In this document: one piece after another, positions 26,179 to 34,331 of the stretch
How positions within the stretch are numbered: the first letter of the stretch is position 1
Layout: each line of letters begins with the position of its first letter
Source of the DNA: Williamsia sp. 1135
Lineage (GTDB): Bacteria; Actinomycetota; Actinomycetes; Mycobacteriales; Mycobacteriaceae
NCBI RefSeq assembly: GCF_002095395.1
Contig: NZ_MJEI01000084.1
Coordinates: 1 to 64,000, forward strand
Reading direction: 5' to 3'
DNA length: 64,000 bases
Made by a program: the position numbers and the translations under genes
Notes under the pieces: model-generated
Told to the model about the DNA's origin: nothing
Database searches by the model: none
Seen by the model: only the letters and a program-made list of their open reading frames with translations

Positions 26179-27216
26179 ATGAAGCTGGGTTTGCAATTGG
26201 GGTATTGGGGTGCCGCGCCGATACCTGACGCACCGGCGCTCATCGCGGCCGCAGAGGCCGCCGGCTACGACGCGGTGTTCACCGCTGAGTCGTGGGGATC
26301 GGATGCCTACACCCCGCTCGCCTGGTGGGGTTCGCAGACGTCCACGATCAAACTGGGGACCGGCATCGCCCAACTGTCGGCGCGGCCCCCGACGTCGGCG
26401 GCGATGCACGCATTGACACTCGACCATCTGTCCGGCGGACGGCACATCCTCGGATTGGGGGTCTCGGGCCCGCAGGTGGTCGAAGGTTGGTATGGCGAAC
26501 CCTTCGCCAAGCCGCTTGCCCGTACCCGTGAATACGTTCAGGTGATCCGCGACGTGCTCGCCCGGGAAGGGCGCGTCACCAACGCCGGGCCGCACTATCC
26601 GTTGCCCTATCCCGCCGATGCCCCTGGGTCGACCGGCTTGGGCAAGTCGCTGAAGCCGATCACGCATCCGTTGCGGGCTGACCTGCCCATCTGGCTCGGT
26701 GCCGAGGGGCCCAAGAACGTTGCGCTCAGCGCCGAGATCGCCGACGGGTGGCTCGCGATCTACTACACCCCGAGGCTGTCGGACATGTACGAGGAATGGC
26801 TCGCCGAAGGCTTCGCCCGTGCCGGTGCGCGGCGTACCCGGGACACCTTCGAAGTCGCCGCCACGGTCCAGGTGGAGATCACCGACAACGTCGCCGCCGT
26901 CATCGACGCCTACCGTCCGTCGACCGCGCTATACGTCGGCGGGATGGGCGCCAAGGAACAGAACTTCCACGCCGAGGTCTACCGCCGGATGGGCTACGCC
27001 GACGTGGTCCAGGAGATCGGCGAGAAGTTCTTGTCGGGCCGCAAGGAAGAAGCCATCGCCGCGGTGCCCGACGAGATGGTTCTCGAGACCCTCATCGTCG
27101 GCGACGAGGAGTCGGTCCGCGGTCAGATCAAACGTTGGGAACAAGCGGGCGTCAGCATGCTGATGGTCACCACCCGAGACGTCGAGCAGATCACCCGTCT
27201 GGGCGCCCTCGTCTGA
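26179..27216 (+). CDS. LLM-class F420-dependent oxidoreductase (Rv3520c-like)
   Basis: 345-residue luciferase-like TIM-barrel enzyme expected to use coenzyme F420. Signatures: KLGLQLGYWG at the N-terminus, IKLGTGIAQLSARPPTSAAM, LSGGRHILGLGVSGPQVVEGWYG (F420-binding region) and DLPIWLGAEGPKNVALSAEIADGW. AGGAGG at 26163-26168 precedes the ATG. It is divergent from the DUF35-ltp4-ltp3 operon with a shared KstR box, matching Rv3520c next to Rv3521. A role in sterol side-chain chemistry is inferred from this regulation; its substrate is unknown. Confidence 0.83.
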   Translation: MKLGLQLGYWGAAPIPDAPALIAAAEAAGYDAVFTAESWGSDAYTPLAWWGSQTSTIKLGTGIAQLSARPPTSAAMHALTLDHLSGGRHILGLGVSGPQVVEGWYGEPFAKPLARTREYVQVIRDVLAREGRVTNAGPHYPLPYPADAPGSTGLGKSLKPITHPLRADLPIWLGAEGPKNVALSAEIADGWLAIYYTPRLSDMYEEWLAEGFARAGARRTRDTFEVAATVQVEITDNVAAVIDAYRPSTALYVGGMGAKEQNFHAEVYRRMGYADVVQEIGEKFLSGRKEEAIAAVPDEMVLETLIVGDEESVRGQIKRWEQAGVSMLMVTTRDVEQITRLGALV

Positions 27217-27230
27217 GTGAACATGTTCTA
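27217..27230. promoter_or_regulatory. KstR-like sequence downstream of LLM gene
   Basis: GTGAACATGTTCTA fits TnnAACnnGTTnnA with one mismatch. It lies directly after the stop codon of the oxidoreductase, not before a gene start, so it may be fortuitous. Confidence 0.35.
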
Positions 27231-27256
27231 AATTGGCTCGCGCCCGCCTCGGTGCC

Positions 27257-27291
27257 CGACGCCCGTGTTCAAACATGGGCGTCGCGCTTTT
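27257..27291 (+). terminator. Rho-independent terminator after LLM gene
   Basis: 11-bp perfect stem (27257-27267 with 27274-27284), loop TTCAAA, followed by CGCTTTTT. Typical intrinsic terminator. Confidence 0.85.
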
Positions 27292-27305
27292 TGGTGGGCG
27301 CGCGG

Positions 27306-28125
27306 TCACGCAACCCGTGAGTGCGAGAGCGCATGGCGGATACGGTTCGCGACCAGAAGCGGTGTGTCGAGATCCGTGGACGACCACCGAACGATCCGCC
27401 AGCCCTGCTCGACGATTCGGTCGGCGCGATACTTTTCTCGGAGCACCGATCGGACGTCATCGTTTTTGTACTTGACCACTCCGTCGGCCTCTCCGATCAC
27501 CCGGTGCTCGACCCAGGCGAAATCGACGCGGGCGAGAAATCGTCCGTGATTGTCGAGGACCTCGTATTGGAGTGTGGGCATCGGAAGTCGGGCATCGTGC
27601 ATCGACACTCGGCTTCGACTCTCCAGCGCTGATTCGCTCCGCGCGTCCATCATCTCGACGGCCCGCCGTGCTTTCGGATGGCCGGGGAAGCCGGCGATCA
27701 CGTCGAGTTCGGCGAGCAACTCCGCGGGCGGTGCACAGTCCGCGGTGAAGTGCCGCGTCACCCGTCACAACTGCGGATGCGGTCGACGACAGACGCGCCA
27801 GGTCGACGATCGCGCGTGCTGGGCTGCTGACCAGGACACCGTTGATCCGCATCGAGGCGGTCCGGCGTGCGTCGCGGTGAATCCGGATGCGCTTGGAGTT
27901 CCGGGACCCGGTCCCGGAGTTGGTGGTCGGTTGAACGAGGTGAACGACCCGCGGATCCACGCCCCAGAGCGGTAATCCGTAGACCGCCGCCGCGGATTGC
28001 GCGCCGAGAACATAGTTGCCACCGAGTTTGCGCAACGTTGCCTTGCTGAGTTCGCCGTGGCGCGTCTCCATCGGCTCGTTCCACAACGCCGGACTCGCGT
28101 AGATGCCAGGCGCGAGGGACCTCAT
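27306..28125 (-). pseudogene. Frameshifted AbiEi/DUF559-like gene
   Basis: Two overlapping frames together spell one protein of the AbiEi-antitoxin-like/DUF559 group common in actinobacteria. The 5' frame (from 28125) gives APGIYASPALWN...VYGLPLWGVDPRVVHLVQP...ARAIVDLARL...VVTGDAALHRG; near 27730-27760 the sense moves to the second frame, giving PPAELLAELDVIAGFPGHPKARRAVEMMDARSESALESRSR...ARVDFAWVEHRVIGEADG and the nuclease-like end. The N-terminal winged-helix part is also short, abutting the P450 stop. It is probably a disrupted gene; a sequencing error or programmed shift remain possible. Confidence 0.75.
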
Positions 28126-28141
28126 CGTGGCGAGAGTGAGG

Positions 28142-29566
28142 TCAACGCCGCCGAATACGCAGTCGCAGTCCTGATGGCATCAGGGTGAGGCGTTCGGTGA
28201 TGGCCAATTCGTAGCCGGGATCGGCGGGTTCGAAGTCGTATCGCTGGAGCAGGCGAGCAAGGAGCAAGACGGATTCGTGGAGTGCGAATTGCCTGCCGAT
28301 GCAGGCCCGTTCGCCGGTGCCGAAGGGTTTGTACGAATGGGCGGGTCGCTTCTTGACTTCGGCGGCAAGGAAGCGGTCGGGGTCGAAACGTGCGGGTTCG
28401 GTCCAGACAGCGGGGTCGCGATGCAACTTCGGCAAGTGCACGATGGCCCAATCGCCCGGCGCCATCTCGTATCTCCCGGCGACTGTGGTGGGCTCGATCG
28501 GTCCGCGGGAGAAACCCGGAGCGGTGGGCCACAGGCGTAATGATTCGTCGACGATGCGTCGGAGCAGGCGGAACTTGGCCACCTGCTCGAACGCCGGTTC
28601 CGCGTCTGCATCGAGGATCGAGTCGACCTCCGCATGGGCGCGAGCAAGTAGTTCTCTGTCCTGCGCCAGATGGTGTAGGGCGAATGACAGTGCACCAGAG
28701 GTCGTCTCATGTCCGGCAACGAGAAAGGTGAGGATCTGGTAGCCGATGTTGCCGTCATCGAGCACGTCGTGCTCCCGTGCGGCGTTCTGGGTGAGCATGA
28801 TCGCCAAGAGGTCGGTCTCACCGCCATCCCCACGTCGGCGACGACCGGCGACCAGCTCTTCGAGCATCGTGTCGATGTAACGCTGGTGGCGGGCGTTCGC
28901 CCGGATCATCAACGCGGACAGTGCTCTCGCACCGGGAAGTCCCGAGAGACCTCCTGTGCGCTGGCCCGTCTTGAGTGCGGCGATCATCGCAGATACGAAA
29001 GCGTGTGGGGTGTCGCGTTCGAATGACCCGAGATCCTCACCGAACGCGGCCCGGCTGATGGTCTCCAGCGTCAGCCGCGTCATATCGGGTGCGACATCGA
29101 TGACATCGCCGCGCCGTTCCCAGAAGGTGAAGAGTTCGGAGATCGCGTCGAGCATCAGCGGGTGGTAGTTCTGCATCGCCGACTTGGTGAAGGCAGGCAT
29201 CAGGAGATCGTGCGCCAGTCGCCAATTGGGCTCGTCGGTCGCGGCGGTGAACAGCCCGTCGCCGGCGAAGGAACGCAGCGCCGCGACCCCCGGCGTCAGC
29301 ACCTTCTCGAACCGGGACTCGTCGCAGAGCTCCGCCGCGATCTCGGCGCTGCCCGCGAACACGAATCGCTGCCGGAACGCCTGGAACTGCACAATCGGCC
29401 AGACCTCTTCGGGCCAGTCGAGCATGCTCAGGACCGGGCCGCCGATCTTGATCGAGCGGACGTCGCCGAGTAGGCGGAGCCGGCCGGGTGGGTGGGGGAA
29501 CTGCTGTCCCCAGTTGTTCGGGCCGACGAGGTCACGCGGCGTGGGCAGCTCGGTGGTTGCGGCCAT
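28142..29566 (-). CDS. Stand-alone cytochrome P450 (CYP102/CYP110-like)
   Basis: 474-residue P450 haem domain: oxygen-binding I-helix AGHETTS at 284-290, ExxR at Glu341-Arg344, haem loop KPFGTGERACIGR with Cys422. The NNWGQQFPHPPGR start and PFGTGERACIGRQFALHE loop are closer to the eukaryote-like class (CYP102, CYP110) than to CYP125; no reductase domain follows. Likely substrates are long-chain or hydrophobic compounds, which is inference. ATG 29566 was chosen from AAGGAG just upstream. Divergent from a TetR gene over a 12-bp-arm palindrome, so probably repressed by it and induced by its ligand. Confidence 0.85.
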   Translation of the reverse strand: MAATTELPTPRDLVGPNNWGQQFPHPPGRLRLLGDVRSIKIGGPVLSMLDWPEEVWPIVQFQAFRQRFVFAGSAEIAAELCDESRFEKVLTPGVAALRSFAGDGLFTAATDEPNWRLAHDLLMPAFTKSAMQNYHPLMLDAISELFTFWERRGDVIDVAPDMTRLTLETISRAAFGEDLGSFERDTPHAFVSAMIAALKTGQRTGGLSGLPGARALSALMIRANARHQRYIDTMLEELVAGRRRRGDGGETDLLAIMLTQNAAREHDVLDDGNIGYQILTFLVAGHETTSGALSFALHHLAQDRELLARAHAEVDSILDADAEPAFEQVAKFRLLRRIVDESLRLWPTAPGFSRGPIEPTTVAGRYEMAPGDWAIVHLPKLHRDPAVWTEPARFDPDRFLAAEVKKRPAHSYKPFGTGERACIGRQFALHESVLLLARLLQRYDFEPADPGYELAITERLTLMPSGLRLRIRRR

Positions 29567-29586
29567 GACGCTCCTTATTGGAGTTG

Positions 29587-29619
29587 GGTTCAATAGCGAT
29601 TGTGTGCCGCTATTGAACC
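29587..29619. promoter_or_regulatory. TetR operator between P450 and regulator
   Basis: Perfect inverted repeat GGTTCAATAGCG (29587-29598) / CGCTATTGAACC (29608-29619) with a 9-base spacer, centred between the divergent P450 (29566) and TetR (29633) starts. Arm length and position are typical for a TetR-family operator. Confidence 0.85.
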
Positions 29620-29632
29620 TGTGTCAAGTAAT

Positions 29633-30295
29633 ATGGGATCGGTGGCCGCCCGTACTCGTCTGTCTCCCGAGGAACGCCGCAGGCAGTTGCTGGATCTGGG
29701 CGCTCAGCTCTTCGCGGACCAGCACTATGACGACGTCCACATAGAGCAAGTTGCCGAGCTGGCGGGAGTCTCCCGGGGCCTGCTGTATCACTACTTCCCG
29801 ACCAAGCGTGCGTTCTTCGCCGAGCTCGTCAGGCGTGAGACCCAGGCGATGATGGCCGACTCGACCCCAGATCCTGCGTTGGGTGTCCTCGACCAACTCC
29901 GGCACGGCATCGACGTCTACCTCGCCAACTGCCTCACCAATCGGTATGGGGCACAAGCCATTTATCAGGGAGCCGCCAGTTCGGATCCCGACGTCCTCGC
30001 CATCATCGAAGAATCGACCCGAGTGCAGGAAGAACGCATCCTGGCCGCCCTCGATCCCGGTGGGTCGCACCCGCGGCTGCTGCAGATCGCCGTGCGCAGT
30101 TGGCTCGTCATGATCCGTACCGCCTGCCATACGTGGCTGTCCGATCCCGATGACGGAGTGGACGCCGTCGATCTTCGCCAGATGGCCGAGCACGCACTGC
30201 TGGGTGCCCTGTTCGGTTTGCCCGACGCCGCCCGGCCGGCGAACTTGGCTGTGTTGATCGATGACGCCGCACGACGCGGGCCGACTGATGGCTGA
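29633..30295 (+). CDS. TetR-family regulator of the P450 operon
   Basis: 220-residue TetR protein. DNA-binding part: RRRQLLDLGAQLFADQHYDD, then VEQ-type helix QVAELAGVSRGLLYHYFPTKRAFF. ATG 29633 was chosen; GTG 29642 is also possible. It lies 14 bases after a 33-base palindrome that also covers the divergent P450 promoter, so it most likely represses both. It overlaps the next gene (ABC1 kinase) by eight bases, indicating one transcript. The ligand is unknown. Confidence 0.85.
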   Translation: MGSVAARTRLSPEERRRQLLDLGAQLFADQHYDDVHIEQVAELAGVSRGLLYHYFPTKRAFFAELVRRETQAMMADSTPDPALGVLDQLRHGIDVYLANCLTNRYGAQAIYQGAASSDPDVLAIIEESTRVQEERILAALDPGGSHPRLLQIAVRSWLVMIRTACHTWLSDPDDGVDAVDLRQMAEHALLGALFGLPDAARPANLAVLIDDAARRGPTDG

Positions 30296-31664
30296 CCGCG
30301 CCGATCGTGGCCAGAAGCTGGGCCGGGTGGTGGCCGGGCACGCGATGAGGTCCACGACGGCCAAATTGAGCGCGCCGCTGCGCAGTGATGCCGCAAATGC
30401 TCGCAAGCGCGACGACGCCATCCTGCGCTTCGCCGACGAACTCGTCACCGTGATCGGCAGCATGAAGGGCGCGGCGCTCAAGCTCGGTCAGATGTTGTCG
30501 ATGTTCGACGTGGGTTTGAGCTCGCCGGCCACTCGGGCCGAGTTCGCGGCCCGGCTGGCACCGTTGTTCGACAGCGCGCCTGCCGTCGATGACGCCGTCA
30601 TGTTGTCGATCCTCGATGCCCAGTTGGGCAAGGCGGCACGCGCGCGGCTCACGGTGACCCCGATTCCCATCGCGGCGGCGTCGATCGGGCAGGTCTATCG
30701 GGCCACCCTCGACGGCAACGAGGACGGGGGCGGCCGTGAGGTCGCGATCAAGATCCAGTACCCGGACATCGGTTCTGCCGTCCGGGCCGATCTGAAGAAT
30801 CTGGCGTTGGTGGTGCGGCTCGGTCGCGGCAGGCTGCCCGGCGTCGACCTCGATCCGATCGTCGCCGAGGTCAGCAGGCGAGTGCTCGCAGAGCTCGACT
30901 ATCGCACCGAGTTGGCCAATCACCTTCGGATGTATGACTTCTATCGCGACCATCCGAGCTGGCGGATACCCGAGCCGATCGCCGAACTGTCCACCGATCG
31001 GGTGCTGGTCACCGAATACCTCGACGGGATGAGCTTCGCCGAGGCCATCGATCTGCCTGTCGCGGAAAGGGATCGGATCGGTGAGGCCGTGTACCGCTTC
31101 TACTGCGGCGGTGTCTATGAACTCGGTGAGTTCTGCGCTGATCCGCACCCCGGCAATGTCCTCATCCTGCCGGACGGAAAGCTGGGCTTCCTCGACTTCG
31201 GTCTGTATCCCAGGATGGACCGTGGCGATATGGCATTGCAGCGCAACGCCTTCAGGGCCCTGATGGAGGGGCGTGATGCCGACGTCTACCAGATGATCGT
31301 CGAAGCCGGTTTCATCGCGGACCCGGCTGTGATGGGTATGGAGGACGCCGTCGGCTACATGCGAAGCGTGGCGGGGTGGCACCTGGTTCCGCAGCCGGTC
31401 ACCATGACCGACGAACTCGCACGGCGGGTGTTCGCGTCCGCGGTGTTGCCCGGCTCGGGACATTTCGGGCAGATCCGTCAGCAGAACCTGCTCGACACCC
31501 ACGCGTTCTCGCGCCGCACGGAGATGAGCGTGTGCGCCCTGCTCGGCCGGTTGCGTGCAACCGCGCCGTGGGGGGCGATCGCGCGAGAATGGCTCTACGA
31601 ACCGCGGCCTGCCACGCCGATGGGTGAGTCGATTGCCCAATGGCGCCGTAAGAATGCGGGATAA
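30288..31664 (+). CDS. ABC1/UbiB-family atypical kinase
   Basis: 458-residue protein of the ADCK/UbiB family, kinase-like ATPases linked to isoprenoid-quinone and lipid metabolism. Family signatures: KGAALKLGQMLS with the KxGQ motif at 65-68, the alanine-rich AAASIGQVYRA loop in place of a glycine-rich loop, and the catalytic and metal motifs PHPGNVLILPDGKLGFLDFG. The ATG overlaps the end of the TetR gene. The C-terminus is hydrophilic and no transmembrane anchor is obvious. A role together with the P450 is suggested only by operon position. Confidence 0.83.
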   Translation: MADRADRGQKLGRVVAGHAMRSTTAKLSAPLRSDAANARKRDDAILRFADELVTVIGSMKGAALKLGQMLSMFDVGLSSPATRAEFAARLAPLFDSAPAVDDAVMLSILDAQLGKAARARLTVTPIPIAAASIGQVYRATLDGNEDGGGREVAIKIQYPDIGSAVRADLKNLALVVRLGRGRLPGVDLDPIVAEVSRRVLAELDYRTELANHLRMYDFYRDHPSWRIPEPIAELSTDRVLVTEYLDGMSFAEAIDLPVAERDRIGEAVYRFYCGGVYELGEFCADPHPGNVLILPDGKLGFLDFGLYPRMDRGDMALQRNAFRALMEGRDADVYQMIVEAGFIADPAVMGMEDAVGYMRSVAGWHLVPQPVTMTDELARRVFASAVLPGSGHFGQIRQQNLLDTHAFSRRTEMSVCALLGRLRATAPWGAIAREWLYEPRPATPMGESIAQWRRKNAG

Positions 31665-31730
31665 ACTCCGCCCGTCGGTCGTCGGCGCCGCAAAGGCTTC
31701 GATAGTGTTGACCGCGACGAGAGGTAGAGC

Positions 31731-32087
31731 ATGACGTTGGTTGGAAATCGCCGTGGCAAGAAGGTTGCTGCAGTGGAAAAGGTTGTCGCAGGCGTGGCGT
31801 CGAAGAACCCGACAGTGATCGCGGTGAAAACCGCCGATTCGGTGCTCCCGAGGATCATCGGTGCGGGAATTGCCGGTACCGGAGTGGCGCATTTCGTCCG
31901 CCCCCAATTGTTCGAATCGATCACCAGGCCGGCTTTTCCAGAGAACACCCGGGAATGGATATATGCGAACGGGGCGACGGAAACCGTGATCGGGCTGGCG
32001 ATTGCCAACCGGTCGACCAGATTGTTCGGGCTGGTTGGTCTGGTCGGCTACGTCGGCTTCCTGGGCAGCCGGATCGCCTCGGCCTGA
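31731..32087 (+). CDS. Small DoxX-like membrane protein
   Basis: 118-residue protein with a basic N-terminus and about three hydrophobic segments: IIGAGIAGTGVAHFV, IYANGATETVIGLAIA and LFGLVGLVGYVGFLGS. The pattern HFVRP...F...TREW...G..E..IGLA resembles DoxX-like proteins. It follows the ABC1 kinase by 66 bases. It is possibly part of the same operon. Function unknown. Confidence 0.6.
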   Translation: MTLVGNRRGKKVAAVEKVVAGVASKNPTVIAVKTADSVLPRIIGAGIAGTGVAHFVRPQLFESITRPAFPENTREWIYANGATETVIGLAIANRSTRLFGLVGLVGYVGFLGSRIASA

Positions 32088-32097
32088 ACGCTCCCTG

Positions 32098-32760
32098 ATG
32101 ACAGACCAACCCCCCGCGCGCCGTCCCCGCGGCCGCCCCAAGGTCGAAGGTCTGGCTGACCAACGTCGCACCCAGATCATCGAGGCCGCGTTCGAGGTCC
32201 TGACCGAACGCGGCTACCACGGGACGTCCATCGCGGAGATCGCCCAGCAGGCCGGAATCGGCCAGGGCACCGTATACCGATACGTGAGCAGCAAACGAGA
32301 GTTGCTGGATCAGGTCTTCGACTGGGCGGTCGAACGCGCGTTCGCGACCGTGGACCCCAATGCGCTGCTGGCCGCCGACCCCGACTCCGCGCAGGACATG
32401 GTCACGCAGATCGGTGTCGTGAGCGAGCGGCTCTACGCGATGATCGACAAAGAGCCTGCGATGCTGAAGTTGATCGGGGTGCAAGCCAGCGCGATCGACA
32501 AGGAATTGAAGGCGCGCGTCGTGGGGCTCGAGGCGATGATCAACTCGATGGTCTCGCAGTCGCTGACCCGGGCGATCGACAAGGGCTGGCTCGAGCTGTC
32601 CGCCGAGCAGAAGCCGATCATCGCGCGATTGCTGATGATGATGGCGATGCCGGGTCTGGTCAGATCGATCATCTCGGACGATGATGCCGACAAGCGTGCG
32701 CAATTCGTCAGCGGCGCCAGCGACATCGCGTTCCATGGGTTGATGAAGCGCGGGGCGTAG
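32098..32760 (+). CDS. TetR-family regulator A
   Basis: 220-residue TetR protein preceded by a basic, proline-rich start (PPARRPRGRPK). Helix-turn-helix: TQIIEAAFEVLTERGYHGTS then IAEIAQQAGIGQGTVYRYVSSKRELL. The C-terminal ligand domain is helical with a MMMAMPGL segment. The start ATG is 10 bases after the DoxX-like stop. A second TetR gene begins six bases after its stop. No palindrome was found close by, so target and ligand are unknown. Confidence 0.82.
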   Translation: MTDQPPARRPRGRPKVEGLADQRRTQIIEAAFEVLTERGYHGTSIAEIAQQAGIGQGTVYRYVSSKRELLDQVFDWAVERAFATVDPNALLAADPDSAQDMVTQIGVVSERLYAMIDKEPAMLKLIGVQASAIDKELKARVVGLEAMINSMVSQSLTRAIDKGWLELSAEQKPIIARLLMMMAMPGLVRSIISDDDADKRAQFVSGASDIAFHGLMKRGA

Positions 32761-32766
32761 AGACTG

Positions 32767-33405
32767 ATGGCGCAACCCGTGGTCGGCTCAGGCGCAGGTC
32801 GGTCCGACACCAGGCGGACCCGGATTCGTCGTATCCAATTGCTCGACGCTGCTCTGGAGACGTTTGTCGAGTACGGCTACGGCGAGGTCGGCGTGGCAGA
32901 GATCGTCGCCCGCATCGGCTGCAGCCACGGCACGTTCTACAACTACTTCGACAACAAGCGAGACGCCCTCGACGCGCTGCTGTCCCGGGAGCTGTCCGAA
33001 CTGGTCTCGGTGGCCGAGCTGCATCGACCACGTCCGCGGTCGGAATCGGAGTTCGTGGACGCCCTCGGCACGCTGGTCCGCAGGCTCGTCGAGTACGCGA
33101 ACGAACGTCCGCATGTGCTGACGTTCCTCGCGATGGAGGCTCCGGGCATCGATGAGGCCGCGCTGAAGACCATGGTCGGCAGTTACGGCCAGCTCGGGCA
33201 GCTGTGCGGTCAGTACATCCGGTACGGGATCGAGGACGGGTACCTGCGCGAGGACATCAACGTCGAGTTCGCCGGCGAGGCCGTGGTCTCGTGCCTGATG
33301 GGTGCGGTCTTGCCACTCATCCTGGACAACACGGCACTCGTCGACGTGGACTCGACCGTTCAGACGGTGGTCGGATTCCTCTGTTACGGCACCAACGCGC
33401 AATAG
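32767..33405 (+). CDS. TetR-family regulator B
   Basis: 212-residue TetR protein: QLLDAALETFVEYGYGEVG with VAEIVARIGCSHGTFYNYFDNKRDAL. It begins six bases after regulator A and must be co-transcribed with it. The C-terminal domain differs from that of regulator A, so it is not a recent duplicate. Convergent with echA19, with 29 bases between stops. Target unknown; proximity to KstR-controlled genes does not by itself show a steroid link. Confidence 0.82.
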   Translation: MAQPVVGSGAGRSDTRRTRIRRIQLLDAALETFVEYGYGEVGVAEIVARIGCSHGTFYNYFDNKRDALDALLSRELSELVSVAELHRPRPRSESEFVDALGTLVRRLVEYANERPHVLTFLAMEAPGIDEAALKTMVGSYGQLGQLCGQYIRYGIEDGYLREDINVEFAGEAVVSCLMGAVLPLILDNTALVDVDSTVQTVVGFLCYGTNAQ

Positions 33406-33434
33406 CGGGAACCGGTTCGGTTGGCCAACCCGCG

Positions 33435-34229
33435 CTACTCCCCGGTGAAGACCGGGGTCTGCTTCTCCGCGAACGCCTTCGGGCCGATCTTGGCGTCTTT
33501 GCTCATGAACACCTTGGCGCCGAGGTCACCGTCGAGTTTGAAGGCGTCTTTCTCGTGCATGCCCTCGGTGTCGCGGATCGTCTTGAGGATCGCCTGGACG
33601 GCGACGGGTCCGTTGGCCGCGATCTGGGCGGCGAGTTCGAGTGCTTTGTCCAGTGCGGTCCCGTCGGGGACGACGTGGCCGATCAAGCCGTAGTCGAGTG
33701 CTTCGGTCGCGGTGATGTGACGTCCGGTCAGCAGAATCTCTGCGGCGACGGTGTACGGGATCTGTCGGACGAGGCGGACAGCTGAGCCGCCCAGCGGATA
33801 AAGGCCCCACTTGGCCTCGGACACACCGAACTTCGCGCTCTCGCCGGCCACCCGGATGTCGGTGCCCTGCAAGATCTCGGTACCGCCCGCGATCGCCGGG
33901 CCCTCGACTGCTGCGATCAGCGGCTTGGTCAGACGACGGCCCTTGAGGAGTGCGTCGAGGATGCTCGGATCGAATCCCTTGCTCTTGAAGGAGTCGCCGG
34001 GGGCGGACTTGTTCATGTTCTTGAGATCGGCTCCGGCGCAGAAATACCCGCCGGCGCCGGTCAAGATCGCAACCCGGATGTCGCTGTCGGAGTCGACCTG
34101 ATCCCACGCGGTGTTCATGATCCCCAGCATCTCGCCGGAGAGTGCATTGCGCGCTTCGGGCCGGTTCATCGTCACGATCAGCGTGTGATCGCGCTTTTCG
34201 ACGAGACAATGGGGGGCGGCATCAGACAT
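33435..34229 (-). CDS. echA19: Enoyl-CoA hydratase EchA19
   Basis: Crotonase of 264 residues (M. tuberculosis EchA19: 263) that hydrates steroid enoyl-CoA in side-chain beta-oxidation. Oxyanion-hole blocks [16 protein letters not shown] and [13 protein letters not shown] are present, with catalytic Glu118 and Glu138. ATG 34229 is fixed by AGGAGC four bases upstream; the very long frame back to 35024 runs through antisense sequence of fadD19 and is rejected. Divergent from fadD19 over a KstR-like box, as for Rv3516/Rv3515c. Confidence 0.9.
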   Translation of the reverse strand: MSDAAPHCLVEKRDHTLIVTMNRPEARNALSGEMLGIMNTAWDQVDSDSDIRVAILTGAGGYFCAGADLKNMNKSAPGDSFKSKGFDPSILDALLKGRRLTKPLIAAVEGPAIAGGTEILQGTDIRVAGESAKFGVSEAKWGLYPLGGSAVRLVRQIPYTVAAEILLTGRHITATEALDYGLIGHVVPDGTALDKALELAAQIAANGPVAVQAILKTIRDTEGMHEKDAFKLDGDLGAKVFMSKDAKIGPKAFAEKQTPVFTGE

Positions 34230-34306
34230 TTTTGCTCCTGATTTTGACAGCACTCGGCGACCGGTGGCGCCTGTGACGTGTATCTCGCGGGGCCTTGCCA
34301 TCAAAC

Positions 34307-34320
34307 GGTAACACGTTCTA
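34307..34320. promoter_or_regulatory. KstR-type operator between echA19 and fadD19
   Basis: GGTAACACGTTCTA fits TnnAACnnGTTnnA with one mismatch at the first base, 11 bases before the fadD19 start. Confidence 0.75.
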
Positions 34321-34331
34321 GTTTTGACGGT

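Noticed and set aside
27217-27230. KstR box as promoter element
   Set aside because: It has a mismatch, follows a stop codon and is directly followed by a terminator; no gene starts there on the plus strand, and the minus-strand gene ends nearby.
28142-29566. Cholesterol P450 CYP142 or CYP124
   Set aside because: Its haem loop and N-terminus resemble the CYP102/CYP110 class and it has its own TetR operator instead of a KstR box.
32098-33405. One of the TetR genes as KstR
   Set aside because: Neither helix-turn-helix region resembles KstR as I know it, and no TnnAACnnGTTnnA site lies before them.
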